Below, one piece after another: positions 9,078 through 18,046 of a stretch of DNA of 64,000 nucleotides (within the stretch, counting starts at the first letter, position 1; every line of letters starts with the position of its first letter). The position numbers were made by a program, and so were the translations under genes. Below the pieces are notes generated by a model. That model was not told the origin of the DNA. It ran no database searches and saw nothing but the letters and a program-made list of their open reading frames with translations. Location: positions 248,001 through 312,000 of the forward strand of contig NZ_BBXD01000011.1 in the NCBI RefSeq assembly GCF_001570545.1. The letters run 5' to 3'. The DNA is from Herbidospora mongoliensis. Lineage in GTDB: Bacteria > Actinomycetota > Actinomycetes > Streptosporangiales > Streptosporangiaceae.

Positions 9078-10166
9078 TCAGGGCACAGTGCATGTTTCGC
9101 ACTGGCAGGCCTCTATCGCGCAGAAGCCATTGGCATCGACCTTCTGGATGAACACCGCTGAGGTGCTGGGATCCGACTCGGCCGAGCCAGGGAAACTGGC
9201 GACGATCTCGTGCGCGCCCTCGGAAAGGGTCGCCACGGTCAGGGTGGCCTGGCCGTTGGCATCAAGCGGAGCCGTCCCCAGGCTCACCCCGTCGGAGAAG
9301 AACTCGACCAGGCCGGTGGGGACATTGGGGCCGAGAGAGCTCACTGTCGCGATGAAAGTGATCGGGCCCTGCTGGTTGATGGCGCACGACGAGTTCAGCG
9401 TGGTGGTCGTGCCGGAAGGCTGAACCGCGCAGACGGACCGTGTGATGGTGTTCGTGTCCAGAGTGACGGCACCGTTGCGGGCCAGCGCGCGGCCGTTCAC
9501 GGTCCCGCCCGCGCCCACGGTGATCGAGGCCAGCGCGAGGATGTTCCCGGCGAGTCCGGAGGCGGCTCCCAGTGTGGCCGAGCTTCCGACCTGCCAGAAG
9601 ACGTTGCACGGCTGGGCGCCACCAGTGAGGGTCACCGTGCTGGCTGCTGCGGTGATGAGGGTGGTGGCGGCCTGGAAGATGAAGACCGCGTTCGGGTCTC
9701 CCTGCGCGTCGAGGGTCAGGTTTCCGGTGATCCCGAAGGTGCCCGCAGCGGAGTTGTACGTGCCCGGTGTCACGACCGTCCCGCCGAGTTCTGTCGGGAT
9801 GGTGGCGTCGGGAGCCTGTCCGGCGGCGTTGTTGTAAGCGGCGGTCAGGTCGGTCTGGGCCGTGGCGGCCACGGCATCGGCCGCATGGATGGCGCCGACC
9901 ACGATGCCGGGCGGAAAGCCCGTGACCGCCGCCCCCGGGCTCGATCCAAGATCCCCGGTGACCAGAGTAGGACCGGTGTTGGTGACGGTGCTGCCGGCCA
10001 GGACCGCGAAGTTCGCGGCCGATCCGAGATTTACCGCAACAGCCGCATTGGCAGCATGTGGTGTCGCGACGAGAAGCCCCGTCGCGACCGTGGCTGTAAG
10101 AACTCCGGCCAGCCAGGAACGAACGATACGCCGCGGCACAACACGCGGGTGTCTGGCATCAACCAT
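9078..10166 (-). CDS. Secreted DUF3494 (ice-binding-like) protein with C-terminal Ig-like domain
   Basis: 362 residues from ATG 10166, chosen because AAGGAAG lies about 7 nt upstream; longer in-frame starts have no such site. The signal peptide ends around AANAA. It is followed by a DUF3494 ice-binding-like domain (VNLGSAANFAVLAGSTVTN to NGRALARNGAVTLDT, about residues 43-245), a right-handed beta-helix family found in ice-binding proteins and adhesins. A bacterial Ig-like (Big) domain follows (TTTLNSSCAINQQGPITF to STSAVF), ending in a Cys-rich tail CAIEACQCETC. In mesophilic actinomycetes this domain is more likely an adhesion or surface module than an antifreeze (inference). It is followed by the collagen-like gene on the same strand, so the two may form a surface-structure locus. 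Confidence 0.85.
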   Translation of the reverse strand: MVDARHPRVVPRRIVRSWLAGVLTATVATGLLVATPHAANAAVAVNLGSAANFAVLAGSTVTNTGPTLVTGDLGSSPGAAVTGFPPGIVVGAIHAADAVAATAQTDLTAAYNNAAGQAPDATIPTELGGTVVTPGTYNSAAGTFGITGNLTLDAQGDPNAVFIFQAATTLITAAASTVTLTGGAQPCNVFWQVGSSATLGAASGLAGNILALASITVGAGGTVNGRALARNGAVTLDTNTITRSVCAVQPSGTTTTLNSSCAINQQGPITFIATVSSLGPNVPTGLVEFFSDGVSLGTAPLDANGQATLTVATLSEGAHEIVASFPGSAESDPSTSAVFIQKVDANGFCAIEACQCETCTVP

Positions 10167-10542
10167 GATCATCTTCCTTTTAGATCGGCAGTTCCGCACC
10201 CAGGCAGATAACCGATTATTCGCATTCAGGCCGACTCTACCGATCGACGGAGTCAAGCTCGTTGCGGGACATACGTTCAGATCTCAGTTGTTCGGACCAG
10301 GCGGGGCACATAAATCCATAAAGGTATACAGTCCCGGCATTGGTAAAATATGGATCTTCTCATGCTGTGCTGGGCGATTTTGGAATAGTGCGAATTAAGC
10401 TGATATATGCCAGGTGCACCCGGCAACAGGCGCAGCGCCGAACATGGCGGCGGTCGGCGGCGTCATCTACAACCGGCCGGGTTCGATCTCGAAGATGAAG
10501 GCGGAATGGCTGTGACCGCACTCCTGCCAAAGACGTGACAGC

Positions 10543-10995
10543 GTGGCTGGTTGCCCCGTTCGGCCACCTGCCCCGGCCTGCGGCCGGGCGTCGAACCCGC
10601 CTATGCGGTGGCCTGCCCCCTGCCGAGCCACCGCTGACGATCAGGTCGACGCCTTCCACCAGGCGCCGGCCGAAAGCACCGACACCGGCCGCGACACCTT
10701 CGCAGCCCAGGATCAGATGCGCGCCATCCTGGCATGGCTCTGGCAAGTCGCCGCAGAGCCTGTTCTGAACGCCCTGGGCCACCGAAGGCCGCCACCTCCG
10801 GGCACTCCGCTAAGGAATGGCCGAGGGTCTGGTGGGCGCCCGGCGGGCTGCTCGGGCTGCTGCCCTCCACGCGGCCGGACACCATTCCAGCCACCCCGAC
10901 CCCGCTCGGCCGTCGGTTCTCGACCGCGTCGTCACCTCCTGCACGCCGACAGTCGCTGCGCTCGCCCACTCCCGCCAGAAGTTCACCCGGCCTGC
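10543..10995 (+). pseudogene. CHAT-domain (caspase-like) protein gene, frameshifted remnant
   Basis: Three consecutive frames carry pieces of one CHAT protease-like domain: QDQMRAILAWLWQVAAEPVL (about 10713-10770), EWPRVWWAPGGLLGLLP (about 10816-10866), then LHAAGHHSSHPDPARPSVLD and CTPTVAALAHSRQ (about 10867-10980). The HAAGHH segment holds the conserved His of this family. Full-length actinobacterial CHAT proteins usually carry TPR repeats before this domain and a catalytic Cys further on; neither is visible. Two or more frameshifts plus loss of both ends make it a dead gene. The flanks (10167-10542 and 10996-11316) show no other gene. Confidence 0.7.
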
Positions 10996-11316
10996 CGAGG
11001 GCCAGGCGCTCGGGGTGGCGACGTCGACAGCCCACGACCTGAGCAGCGCGGCATGCCCGAGCCGAGGCAGCGGATGCGGCACGCCGACTGCATCCGTGTC
11101 CTGGCCGAAGATCACCCGCACGCGACCGGGCGGGAAGCCACCGTGACTGCCCCAGGATGCCGACTGGACTCTAGGACGGCGGCCCTCCTGCAGCGGCCAA
11201 AAGGTCTGCCCGTCAGGCCATGAGGGGGCCGAGGTCGATCAGGGAAGGCGCCCTCCTGAGTGATTGGTTGCGATCGGCGGAACGCAGGGTTGGCGCACCG
11301 ACACTCGACAGGAAGG

Positions 11317-11700
11317 TCAGGATGTGGTGGCGGCACGCTCGGCGGCGCTGCGCTCGACGCAGAACTCGTTGCCTTCGATGTCGGCGAGAGTGACCCAGCC
11401 GGAGCCGTCGGGGCGGCGGCGGTCGGCCACCAGAGTGGCACCAAGGGAGAGCAGGCGCTCGACTTCCTCATCGCGATTGCGATCCGTGGGCTGGATGTCG
11501 AAGTGGATCCGGTTCTTAATTGTCTTGCCCTCCGGGACGGCGACGAACAGGATCGCGACGCCCTCCGCCTCGACCAGGGCCTCGGGGTCACCAGGATGAT
11601 CATCATCACCGAGCTTGGCATCGAGCACCTCCGCCCAGAACGTCCCGAGCCGGTAGGTGTCCGCACAGTCGATGGTCACATGGTGCACAAGAGAAGCCAT
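11317..11700 (-). CDS. VOC-family (glyoxalase/dioxygenase fold) protein
   Basis: 127 residues with the paired beta-alpha-beta-beta-beta pattern of the vicinal oxygen chelate fold: HHVTIDCADTYRLGTFWAEV at the start, IHFDIQPTDRN in the middle and DIEGNEFCVE at the end, where the metal-ligand Glu normally lies. This is the small, often uncharacterised glyoxalase-like class; no substrate can be assigned. ATG 11700 is the only reasonable start. It stands alone, between the CHAT relic and the small secreted proteins. Confidence 0.8.
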   Translation of the reverse strand: MASLVHHVTIDCADTYRLGTFWAEVLDAKLGDDDHPGDPEALVEAEGVAILFVAVPEGKTIKNRIHFDIQPTDRNRDEEVERLLSLGATLVADRRRPDGSGWVTLADIEGNEFCVERSAAERAATTS

Positions 11701-11951
11701 AGACGACAGTATGACAAATGACGCATACCAGATCAGACCGTCACATCCAGTGGAGTGGCGTAAGAGATCGGTTTTCGCGTGAATCTATTCTTGCAGGTCA
11801 AGCAGTAAGCATCTCCTGCGATGCCTTCGGGATCGGCGCGTCGCCATTGATCACACGAAGTTGGGCTCTGGCGAGAATGTCCATCCCGATGTAGCGGCGG
11901 ACCTCGCTCCATTCGTCGGTCTGCTCGGCTAGGCCGCACCGACCAGTCGGG

Positions 11952-12329
11952 TCATCCGGTGAAACGGATCGTGGCCCCTTGGCTCGTGATGGCCACCACG
12001 CGGAAAGAGAGTGTGTTCTTGCCGTTTGCGCGCAGGCCTCCTCGAGCGCCTTCGCCCAGGGAAGAGGTCATGCCAGGTCCCCGCACCACGACCATGTCCG
12101 TGTTGAACATGCCGCCGACGAACTTCTTCGACACGTACACCCTCGAAAAGCCGTAACGCTTCTTGGAAATGCGAAAACTGACGGATTTGGAGAAGGTGAA
12201 ATGACATTTCCCGTCGTAGCAGCCGCGATAGGCGGGTTTGGCGGTGGCGGTGGCCGGGACAGCGGCCACGGCGGGCGTCACGACCACGGCGCACGCGAGG
12301 GTTAGGGCGGTTATGGCCATCCTATGCAT
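11952..12329 (-). CDS. Small secreted protein of unknown function (paralogue 1)
   Basis: 125 residues from ATG 12329, chosen because AAGGGGAAACC immediately precedes it; a 40-codon upstream extension has no such site. It has a signal peptide (MHRMAITALTLACAVVVTP, likely cut after TAKPA or AVAAV), then a compact domain with a C-x5-C pair (GCYDGKCHF), an all-beta pattern and the ending SFRVVAITSQGATIRFTG. The same layout is seen in the divergently oriented ORF at 12578 (ACRDANCEV to NFEVLAVQGKKAVIMIT), so the two are probably paralogues. Function unknown. Confidence 0.65.
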   Translation of the reverse strand: MHRMAITALTLACAVVVTPAVAAVPATATAKPAYRGCYDGKCHFTFSKSVSFRISKKRYGFSRVYVSKKFVGGMFNTDMVVVRGPGMTSSLGEGARGGLRANGKNTLSFRVVAITSQGATIRFTG

Positions 12330-12577
12330 GGTTTCCCCTTCGACAGATATGCGTAGTTCTATCGACATTAAGGTTTCTCGACGAGTTTCAGCCGACCCGG
12401 CCGGGGCTCCACGCCTGTTTCGGGAGTTTCCGCCAAGTACAGCTATCACCCGAATCGACCCGGAACCATCCCTACTGACCGGATCAATTTCACCGAGAAA
12501 ACCTCATTGCGACGGGATAGATCCCGAAGCTTTGGCACGATATTGGTGCCTGACGTTGCCGAGCGCAAGGGGACGAG

Positions 12578-13060
12578 ATGCCCGGCAGACCGACCAATCG
12601 GGTGATACTGACGGGCGCGGGGTGGCTGTTTTGGGTTGCTCACCAGCTGCGGCTCCGCAGCGGTGCAAACGGCCTCACCCGCCGTCCCGACGAGGTCGTC
12701 GCCGCTCCGGCACCGTCGTCTTCTATGGCAAGTTCTCCGCCATCGACTTCCCTGCCGCGGGCGGCGTCACTCCCAATAGCCAGGAACGGCACAAAGTTTC
12801 GGGCGTGCCGGGACGCGAATTGTGAGGTGCTCGTTTCAAACGGCCAGGTCATCACGCTGGACGACAAGTGGGGCCTGGCGCCGGTCGAGGTCACCGTCGA
12901 AGACGACTCGGTCGCCTTCAACGCGGTCACGGCGTCCGGCGCGCAGATAAGCATGTCCGAGCAGACGCCGGACCAAGGCGGCCCCAGCACCATCAACGAC
13001 GTCAACTTCGAGGTGCTGGCGGTCCAGGGGAAGAAGGCCGTCATTATGATCACGCACTAG
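12578..13060 (+). CDS. Small probably exported protein of unknown function (paralogue 2)
   Basis: 160 residues, with ribosome site AAGGGGAC before ATG 12578. The last 90 residues (from GTKFRACRDANCEV) match the layout of the neighbour at 11952: a C-x5-C pair, beta-rich body and a matching last strand. The N-terminus is odd. A hydrophobic run (VILTGAGWLFWVAHQ) is not a normal signal peptide, whereas another frame of the same DNA reads VAVLGCSPAAAP, a good lipobox. A small indel near 12625 may have damaged the export signal. A low-complexity linker (APAPSSSMASSPPSTS) follows. Confidence 0.55.
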   Translation: MPGRPTNRVILTGAGWLFWVAHQLRLRSGANGLTRRPDEVVAAPAPSSSMASSPPSTSLPRAASLPIARNGTKFRACRDANCEVLVSNGQVITLDDKWGLAPVEVTVEDDSVAFNAVTASGAQISMSEQTPDQGGPSTINDVNFEVLAVQGKKAVIMITH

Positions 13061-13215
13061 GCGCGGACTGACTTTCAGACCCTCCGCCAATAAGGGATTT
13101 TCAGGCCAATATGATCTGGTTTCAGCGCGCGTTATGAGGACGGATCCGCCGGGAAGCCCGCGCGGACATCCAGGAATCCTTCCTCAAACTGCCTGCGTCG
13201 ACGTGACCTTCGGAC

Positions 13216-13404
13216 GTCAATTTCAACCGCCGTGTGTGGTCCAAGGCCCTCACAGACGCAGAGCTTCTGAAGATCCACTTCCACGACCCGCACTCCACCG
13301 ACGGACGACAGCGCGAGATAGCCGACAAGCTCGACGACCCCGCCCGACGGGCACCGGAGAAACCATCAGGCACGCAACGGGCACGGAAGCGAAACCAGCC
13401 CGAT
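13216..13404 (+). pseudogene. Tyrosine integrase, internally deleted C-terminal remnant (element A)
   Basis: The translation VNFNRRVWSKALTDAELLKI, then HFHDPHS, matches the catalytic segment of actinomycete phage-type integrases, where HFHDLRHT carries the second catalytic Arg. It jumps straight to DGRQREIADKLDD and SGTQRARKR, typical of the extreme C-terminus, so the stretch with the catalytic Tyr is missing. It ends directly at a terminator and a tRNA-Ala 3' fragment, the normal int-attP neighbourhood. 13061-13215 shows nothing else. Confidence 0.65.
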
Positions 13405-13413
13405 AAAACATTG

Positions 13414-13447
13414 AAGCCCAGAGGAATAGCATCTGAACTGGGCTTTT
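13414..13447. terminator. Intrinsic terminator beside tRNA fragment A
   Basis: AAGCCCAG (13414-13421) pairs with CTGGGCTT (13438-13445) across a 16-nt loop. TTTT follows on the plus strand, and a T-rich stretch follows on the minus strand, so it can serve the integrase remnant and the tRNA direction alike. Confidence 0.7.
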
Positions 13448-13450
13448 ACA

Positions 13451-13496
13451 TGGGTAGAGCCGAGGAGATTCGAACTCCCGACATCCTGCTTGCAAA
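13451..13496 (-). tRNA. tRNA-Ala(TGC) 3' fragment A (attachment-site scar, not functional)
   Basis: The minus strand reads from the anticodon loop TTTGCAA through GCAGG, the T-arm GGGAGTTCGAATCTCC and an acceptor end GGCTCTACCCA. There is no D-arm or 5' acceptor strand. It corresponds to the part of the gene that integrases use as a crossover target. Confidence 0.7.
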
Positions 13497-13671
13497 CGGG
13501 AGCCAGCCATCACGTGGAGAGCTCCGTGGCCCGTTCAGACGTGTGGTGGCAACATCGGCCGGGCAACGCTGAGGGCGAGCATGTACGTGCTCGCCCTCAG
13601 TCAAGCCGCCCCGCGCGTCAGACCGCTCAGGAGCCGATCCGTAGCGGTTGCGGGCCAGGTGTTGGTAACGG

Positions 13672-16600
13672 TCACTTGCCGCGCAGGACCTGGATGGTCT
13701 TCGAGGTCGTGATCGGCGCGAGCGAGCTGTCGTCGGTGTAGGCGCGCATCGAGTCGTTCGTCACCGTCACGGTCACCGAGCCGGGGTTCAGCGCGGTGAG
13801 CGTCCGGGTCTGCGGGTCCAGGATCGCGACCCTGCCCTTGCGGAGGGCCGTGTCGATGGCATCCTGCCCGCTGCCGATCGCCAGGTTGGACGAGCCGCTC
13901 CAGCCGACCGACATCGGGTACCGCAGCGGCACCACACGCGTGCCCGTCGACACGCCCGCCGGCTGCACGATGCTGCCCGAGAGCTGCGCCGTCCCGCTCA
14001 CCTCGAGCGAGTCAGGGGTGTTGAGCGTGATGGACTGCGCGAAGGCGCGCACCTCGGCCTCGAGCCACTGCTTGTCCGCGTCCCGCCGCGAGTCGACAGA
14101 CCAGTTGACCCACCCGGTGAAACCGCCGCGGTCCGGCGTGCCGTACGGGTCCTTGCCCGACGACGGCAGCACCATGTACTGCACGCCTTCGAGGCGGTGG
14201 ACGTCGGCGATCTGAGCGTGGGATCCGACCATCGCGGTGCCCTTGCCCGTGGAGTCACGGAAGTCCGTGAGCATGTTCTCGATGAGCGCGACCTCGTCGC
14301 GGTCCCCGAGCTGACTGGAATTGGCCTCGGCGGGGTCGTCCACCGGATGGTGGGCGAACACCACGACGTTGTGTACCGACTGGTCCTTCTCCGCGTCGCC
14401 GAGCGCCTTCTGCAGCATCGGGAGCTGCTCCCACGCCGACGAGCGCAGCGACCCGAGCGAGCTGGCGAGCAGGATGAACCGCGTGCCCTTGTGGTCGAAG
14501 GTCCGGTACGGCCGGCCGAACTCCTTGGTGAAGTTCGTCAGGTCGGACTGGACGTTGTTGAGACCGTAGGACTCGTGGTTGCCCGGCACGTAGTAACACG
14601 GGATCGAGCCGGCGTTCGGGTTCGGCGTGCTGTCTTCCGACGGCTCCTGGCCGACCGGGATGAGGTCGCACCCGGCATCGGTGAGCACCTGGCGGGCAAG
14701 CGTGAGGTCCTGCGGCAGGCCACGGTCGGTGATGTCACCGTTGAGGACGAGCAGGTCCGGCTCGGTCTTGCGGATCCGCTTGATGGCGGCCGTCGCGACC
14801 TGGGTCAGCGCCGGGTTGTCGGCCGTGAACTGCACGTCCGACAGCGTGGCGAACTGCCACGTGCCGGGGCCCTCGGGCAGTGAGCCGTCGTCGGAGATGA
14901 GCGGGTCGGGCCTCAGGCCGGGCTGGGCAGGCAAGTCGATCGACGTCGGGACGTCGGCCTCGATGCGGTCCAGGACGAACGTGCCCGCCTTCTGCTCGGG
15001 GACGCTCGTGTTGATGCCTTGGAAGCCCGAGATCGAGATCGGGAACGCCGTGTTCGCCGGCAGCGTCCACGTCGCGTACTGCCAGTCGTTGCTCGCGGTC
15101 AGGGCGGTGCCGTAGATGCCGGTGCTCTTGCCGGTCGCGTCGTAGTAGGCCATGTAGGTCAGGCCGCTCGGCACGTTGACGCTCGACTTGATCCGCATCC
15201 GCAGGCGCAGCGGCTGGCCGGGCACGGCGACGCGCCCGGCCGCCGACGTCGCCGTGATGCCCACGTTGCGCATCGCGTTGAAGTCGATCCGCAGACCGTC
15301 GGGGTCCACCGAGAACGTCGTGGCCGCGGTGCTGTTGTTGCGCCAGTGGGCGAGCACGTCGTCATTGAAGTCGTAGACCGTCTTGGTCTCAACGCCGACC
15401 GTGATCGGGAGCTGGACCGACTTGCCGCCGAGCGAGACCGTGAGGATCGTGCCCGCGGCGGTGAGCGGGGTGATCTTCAGCTTGCCGTCCACGGACTGGA
15501 TGTCGACGACGTTGTGGTCGTAGTCGAGCGCGAGGTCCCGCGGGTCGATCGGGGCCGTGTAACCCTGGTCGTCGCGGCCGGTCACGGAGACGGTGACCGC
15601 GTGGGCGGGCGTCGCCTCGGCGATCGACAGGCGCTGGGACGACAGCTCGACGCTGCCGACCGGGTCGAGAACAGTGACTTTGGCGGGCTGCGCCACCGCG
15701 GAACCCACCCGCGCGTCGACGGTGATCCGGCCGTTCGGCTTGGCCGGGGCCACGAGTGTCCCGCCTTCGACGGACGCTCCACGAGCGGACCACTGCACGG
15801 ACTTCTGGTCGACGCCCACCGGTGTCTGGTGGTTGTCGACGCCCTCCGCGACGAACGTGAGGTGCATCCCCGGGAAGACCTTCAGGCCGGACACGGATTT
15901 AATGAGGAGCTCATGCAGCTTGCCGTCGCCCTTCGCGACGAACACCCCCACGCCGTTCGGGTCGTTGCGCTCGCGGCCATCGGACGGGACGTTGCGGACG
16001 GTCGCGTCGTCGTGGCCGAGCTCGCGGGCGACCATCGTGGTCGAGCCGCCGCCGTCGAGGTTGACCGCGGTCTGCACGCCCATCGCGACGAGGTCACGCG
16101 CCTCCTTGTCGATCCCGACGCCGCCCTTGCCGGTGCCGCCCGGACCGTCCCAGGTGGCGAGCACGAGCGTGCGACCGCCGTCCTTGAAGCCGAGCGCGGT
16201 GCGCGGGGCGATCGAGGGGTCGAGGCCGCCGACGACCTGGCCGCCGGTGACGATGGTGCCGCCGTGGCCGAGCGCGAACTTCATCGTCTTCGCGGCGTCG
16301 TCGGCGAGCGCGTAGCTGAGCGTCACCGGGTTGCCGGGCTGCAGCGCGCGGATCGCGGTCGCCGCGGCGCCGCGCCCGACGAGCACGAAGCCGTCGTCCG
16401 GGATCGTCCCCGAGCCCGCGGGCCCATTCGGCGTGACCGACACGACCGAGCCGTTCTGGACCAGCACCTCGGCGATCTGGTCGTTGGCCACACCCGTCAG
16501 GCCGCGGTTGCGGCTGTAATCGCCCCACGCGGACGTGAACGCGATCAGCCCGTCCGCAGGGACCCCACCGCCGTTCGCCGCGTTGACAGATAGAACCGTG

Positions 16601-17127
16601 TGGTCCGCACCCGCGAAGTTCGCGGCAGCGTTGACCATGAGGTTCACGAGCTGGGCGATGCCGTCATCGCTGACGCCGACGTGCTGGCGGCCGCCGATGT
16701 CGGCGGTCTTGATGAGCTGCCCGTTCTGGACCTCGCCACCGAGCGCCGCGTTGGAGTTGCCGATGTCGAAGAACTCGCCGTTGACACCCGCGACAGCGCC
16801 GGCCTTGTTGGCGGCCACGCTGAGCGGCCCGCCGAACGCGACCGGCCCGGCGGTCAGCAGGTCGGTGCTGACCGCGCTGTTGGACAGGTCAACGGTGAGG
16901 AACTGCGCGTCGTACCAGCCCTTCTGGTCGAGCGCCTTCACGTGCTTTAAGTTGATTCCCGGACCGATCTTCTCGTCCGTGTTGATCAAGGGGATTCCGC
17001 CGGTCACCGGCGCAGGTGGACTGCCTTCCGCGTACGCGGCGGCGGGTACGCCCGCCAGCGTCGTCGCTGCGGCGAGCGCCACCAGCAGAAGCTTCGTACG
17101 TGGATGGTTCAAGACCATCGATTTCAT
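13672..17127 (-). CDS. Secreted phosphodiester glycosidase (NAGPA domain) - metallophosphoesterase protein
   Basis: 1151 residues with a signal peptide (LLLVALAAATTLAGVPAAAY). A NAGPA/phosphodiester glycosidase domain covers about residues 50-400, with GVNGEFFD near its start and the hallmark NLDGGGSTTM near 356. The middle contains beta-sandwich/Ig-like stretches and a possible carbohydrate-binding region (about 400-740). A calcineurin-like metallophosphoesterase domain follows (LSDVQF about 760, NGDITDRG about 797, GNHES about 846, FAHHP about 925, GSHAQ about 967), then a C-terminal Ig-like tail. NAGPA enzymes release GlcNAc from phosphodiesters. The pairing suggests stepwise removal of a sugar and a phosphate from an extracellular glycopolymer such as teichoic acid or a lipid-linked glycan (inference). 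It is flanked by tRNA scars A and B, so it may be cargo of an integrated element. Confidence 0.88.
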   Translation of the reverse strand: MKSMVLNHPRTKLLLVALAAATTLAGVPAAAYAEGSPPAPVTGGIPLINTDEKIGPGINLKHVKALDQKGWYDAQFLTVDLSNSAVSTDLLTAGPVAFGGPLSVAANKAGAVAGVNGEFFDIGNSNAALGGEVQNGQLIKTADIGGRQHVGVSDDGIAQLVNLMVNAAANFAGADHTVLSVNAANGGGVPADGLIAFTSAWGDYSRNRGLTGVANDQIAEVLVQNGSVVSVTPNGPAGSGTIPDDGFVLVGRGAAATAIRALQPGNPVTLSYALADDAAKTMKFALGHGGTIVTGGQVVGGLDPSIAPRTALGFKDGGRTLVLATWDGPGGTGKGGVGIDKEARDLVAMGVQTAVNLDGGGSTTMVARELGHDDATVRNVPSDGRERNDPNGVGVFVAKGDGKLHELLIKSVSGLKVFPGMHLTFVAEGVDNHQTPVGVDQKSVQWSARGASVEGGTLVAPAKPNGRITVDARVGSAVAQPAKVTVLDPVGSVELSSQRLSIAEATPAHAVTVSVTGRDDQGYTAPIDPRDLALDYDHNVVDIQSVDGKLKITPLTAAGTILTVSLGGKSVQLPITVGVETKTVYDFNDDVLAHWRNNSTAATTFSVDPDGLRIDFNAMRNVGITATSAAGRVAVPGQPLRLRMRIKSSVNVPSGLTYMAYYDATGKSTGIYGTALTASNDWQYATWTLPANTAFPISISGFQGINTSVPEQKAGTFVLDRIEADVPTSIDLPAQPGLRPDPLISDDGSLPEGPGTWQFATLSDVQFTADNPALTQVATAAIKRIRKTEPDLLVLNGDITDRGLPQDLTLARQVLTDAGCDLIPVGQEPSEDSTPNPNAGSIPCYYVPGNHESYGLNNVQSDLTNFTKEFGRPYRTFDHKGTRFILLASSLGSLRSSAWEQLPMLQKALGDAEKDQSVHNVVVFAHHPVDDPAEANSSQLGDRDEVALIENMLTDFRDSTGKGTAMVGSHAQIADVHRLEGVQYMVLPSSGKDPYGTPDRGGFTGWVNWSVDSRRDADKQWLEAEVRAFAQSITLNTPDSLEVSGTAQLSGSIVQPAGVSTGTRVVPLRYPMSVGWSGSSNLAIGSGQDAIDTALRKGRVAILDPQTRTLTALNPGSVTVTVTNDSMRAYTDDSSLAPITTSKTIQVLRGK

Positions 17128-17612
17128 TGGGACCTCGGGTCAAGTGATGACACGGAGGCAACGCCCCCGCTGCGCCCAGTTGGATCAAGGGCACAAGCAC
17201 TTGATTTAAGAGATCACCCAAGAAGCGCTGGTGACGCCACCACGAGCACGCGATGAAGCCTGGCGGAAGAGGCGTCGGTTGGCATCCCGCTGGAGATGAC
17301 CGCTCGCAACACATGATCGGCGGCGCGCAGCAGGCACCGGACCAGCGTGCTGGTGTCCTGCGTGGCGAGATGGCGGTGTTCGGGATGCGCATGTACGGGC
17401 ACCGTGTGCCCCGTTGTACGCGGCCCTCGATCGCCTCACCTGTGAAAAGTGCGACCCGTCCGCCGGGGAGGCCGAGCGTCTCACCCGGTCCCGGCAGGCC
17501 CGAGGCGGCGCAGGCGAGGAACACGACGTTGACCGCCTCATGCAGGATGCGATCACCATGAATCTGCTCCGCAGGAAGTCTGACCGTGCTGTATCTACTG
17601 CTGTATGAGATC
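17128..17612. other. 485-bp gap with no supportable gene
   Basis: Overlapping short frames on both strands are rich in Arg/Pro and give no family I recognise. A plus-strand stretch (LRGEMAVFGMRMYGHR) faintly recalls a recombinase zinc ribbon, but it is too weak to call. By analogy with fragments A and C, an integrase relic would be expected here; I cannot demonstrate one. Confidence 0.4.
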
Positions 17613-17646
17613 AAAGATCACTTCCTGATCATGGGAAGTGGTCTTT
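17613..17646. terminator. Intrinsic terminator beside tRNA fragment B
   Basis: AAAGATCACTTCC (17613-17625) pairs with GGAAGTGGTCTTT (17634-17646) over an 8-nt loop with a single G-T pair. The flanking A and T runs let it work on either strand. Confidence 0.7.
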
Positions 17647-17652
17647 GACGTG

Positions 17653-17697
17653 TGGTGGAGCCTGGGAGATTCGAACTCCTGACATTCTGCCTGCAAA
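17653..17697 (-). tRNA. tRNA-Ala 3' fragment B (attachment-site scar, not functional)
   Basis: The minus strand reads TTTGCAGGCAG, then the T-arm CAGGAGTTCGAATCTCCC and the end GGCTCCACCA. Homology to fragment C stops just upstream of the anticodon loop. There is no 5' half. Several anticodon-arm differences show decay after displacement. Confidence 0.65.
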
Positions 17698-18046
17698 GAC
17701 GGCTACCGATTTTGCTCGCCCTGCGAAGACACAGCTCAGCGTGCTGATGGCGTTCCCCGTGAATCCCCGGTGTTCCCCCTCGTTTCCCGCCCAATCGAGC
17801 ACACGACAGGCACGAAATGAGCGGATCCGTTCACCAGGCCCCCGGTCTTCCCCCTCCTCCTCGTAGCTGCCGATCCGCAAAGCGAGCGCGCCGTGTCAAA
17901 AGTCAGCGAAGCTGATGGCGAAGCGACGCCGACAGGAGCCCTTGACTCGGTGGGCTCGTCCAGGAGAATCGGCCAACGAGGAGGCTGGATCACAGTCCAG
18001 CGGTCATCCGCCCGTACCATCCTCTGACACTGCTGAACTTCAGGTC

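Noticed and set aside
10360-11121. Minus-strand ORFs over the CHAT relic (for example 10601-11035)
   Set aside because: They lie opposite the recognisable CHAT segments, are Arg/Gly-rich and have no family.
17253-17614. Possible integrase or recombinase relic near tRNA fragment B
   Set aside because: Short frames with only faint resemblance to a recombinase zinc ribbon; nothing as clear as relics A and C.
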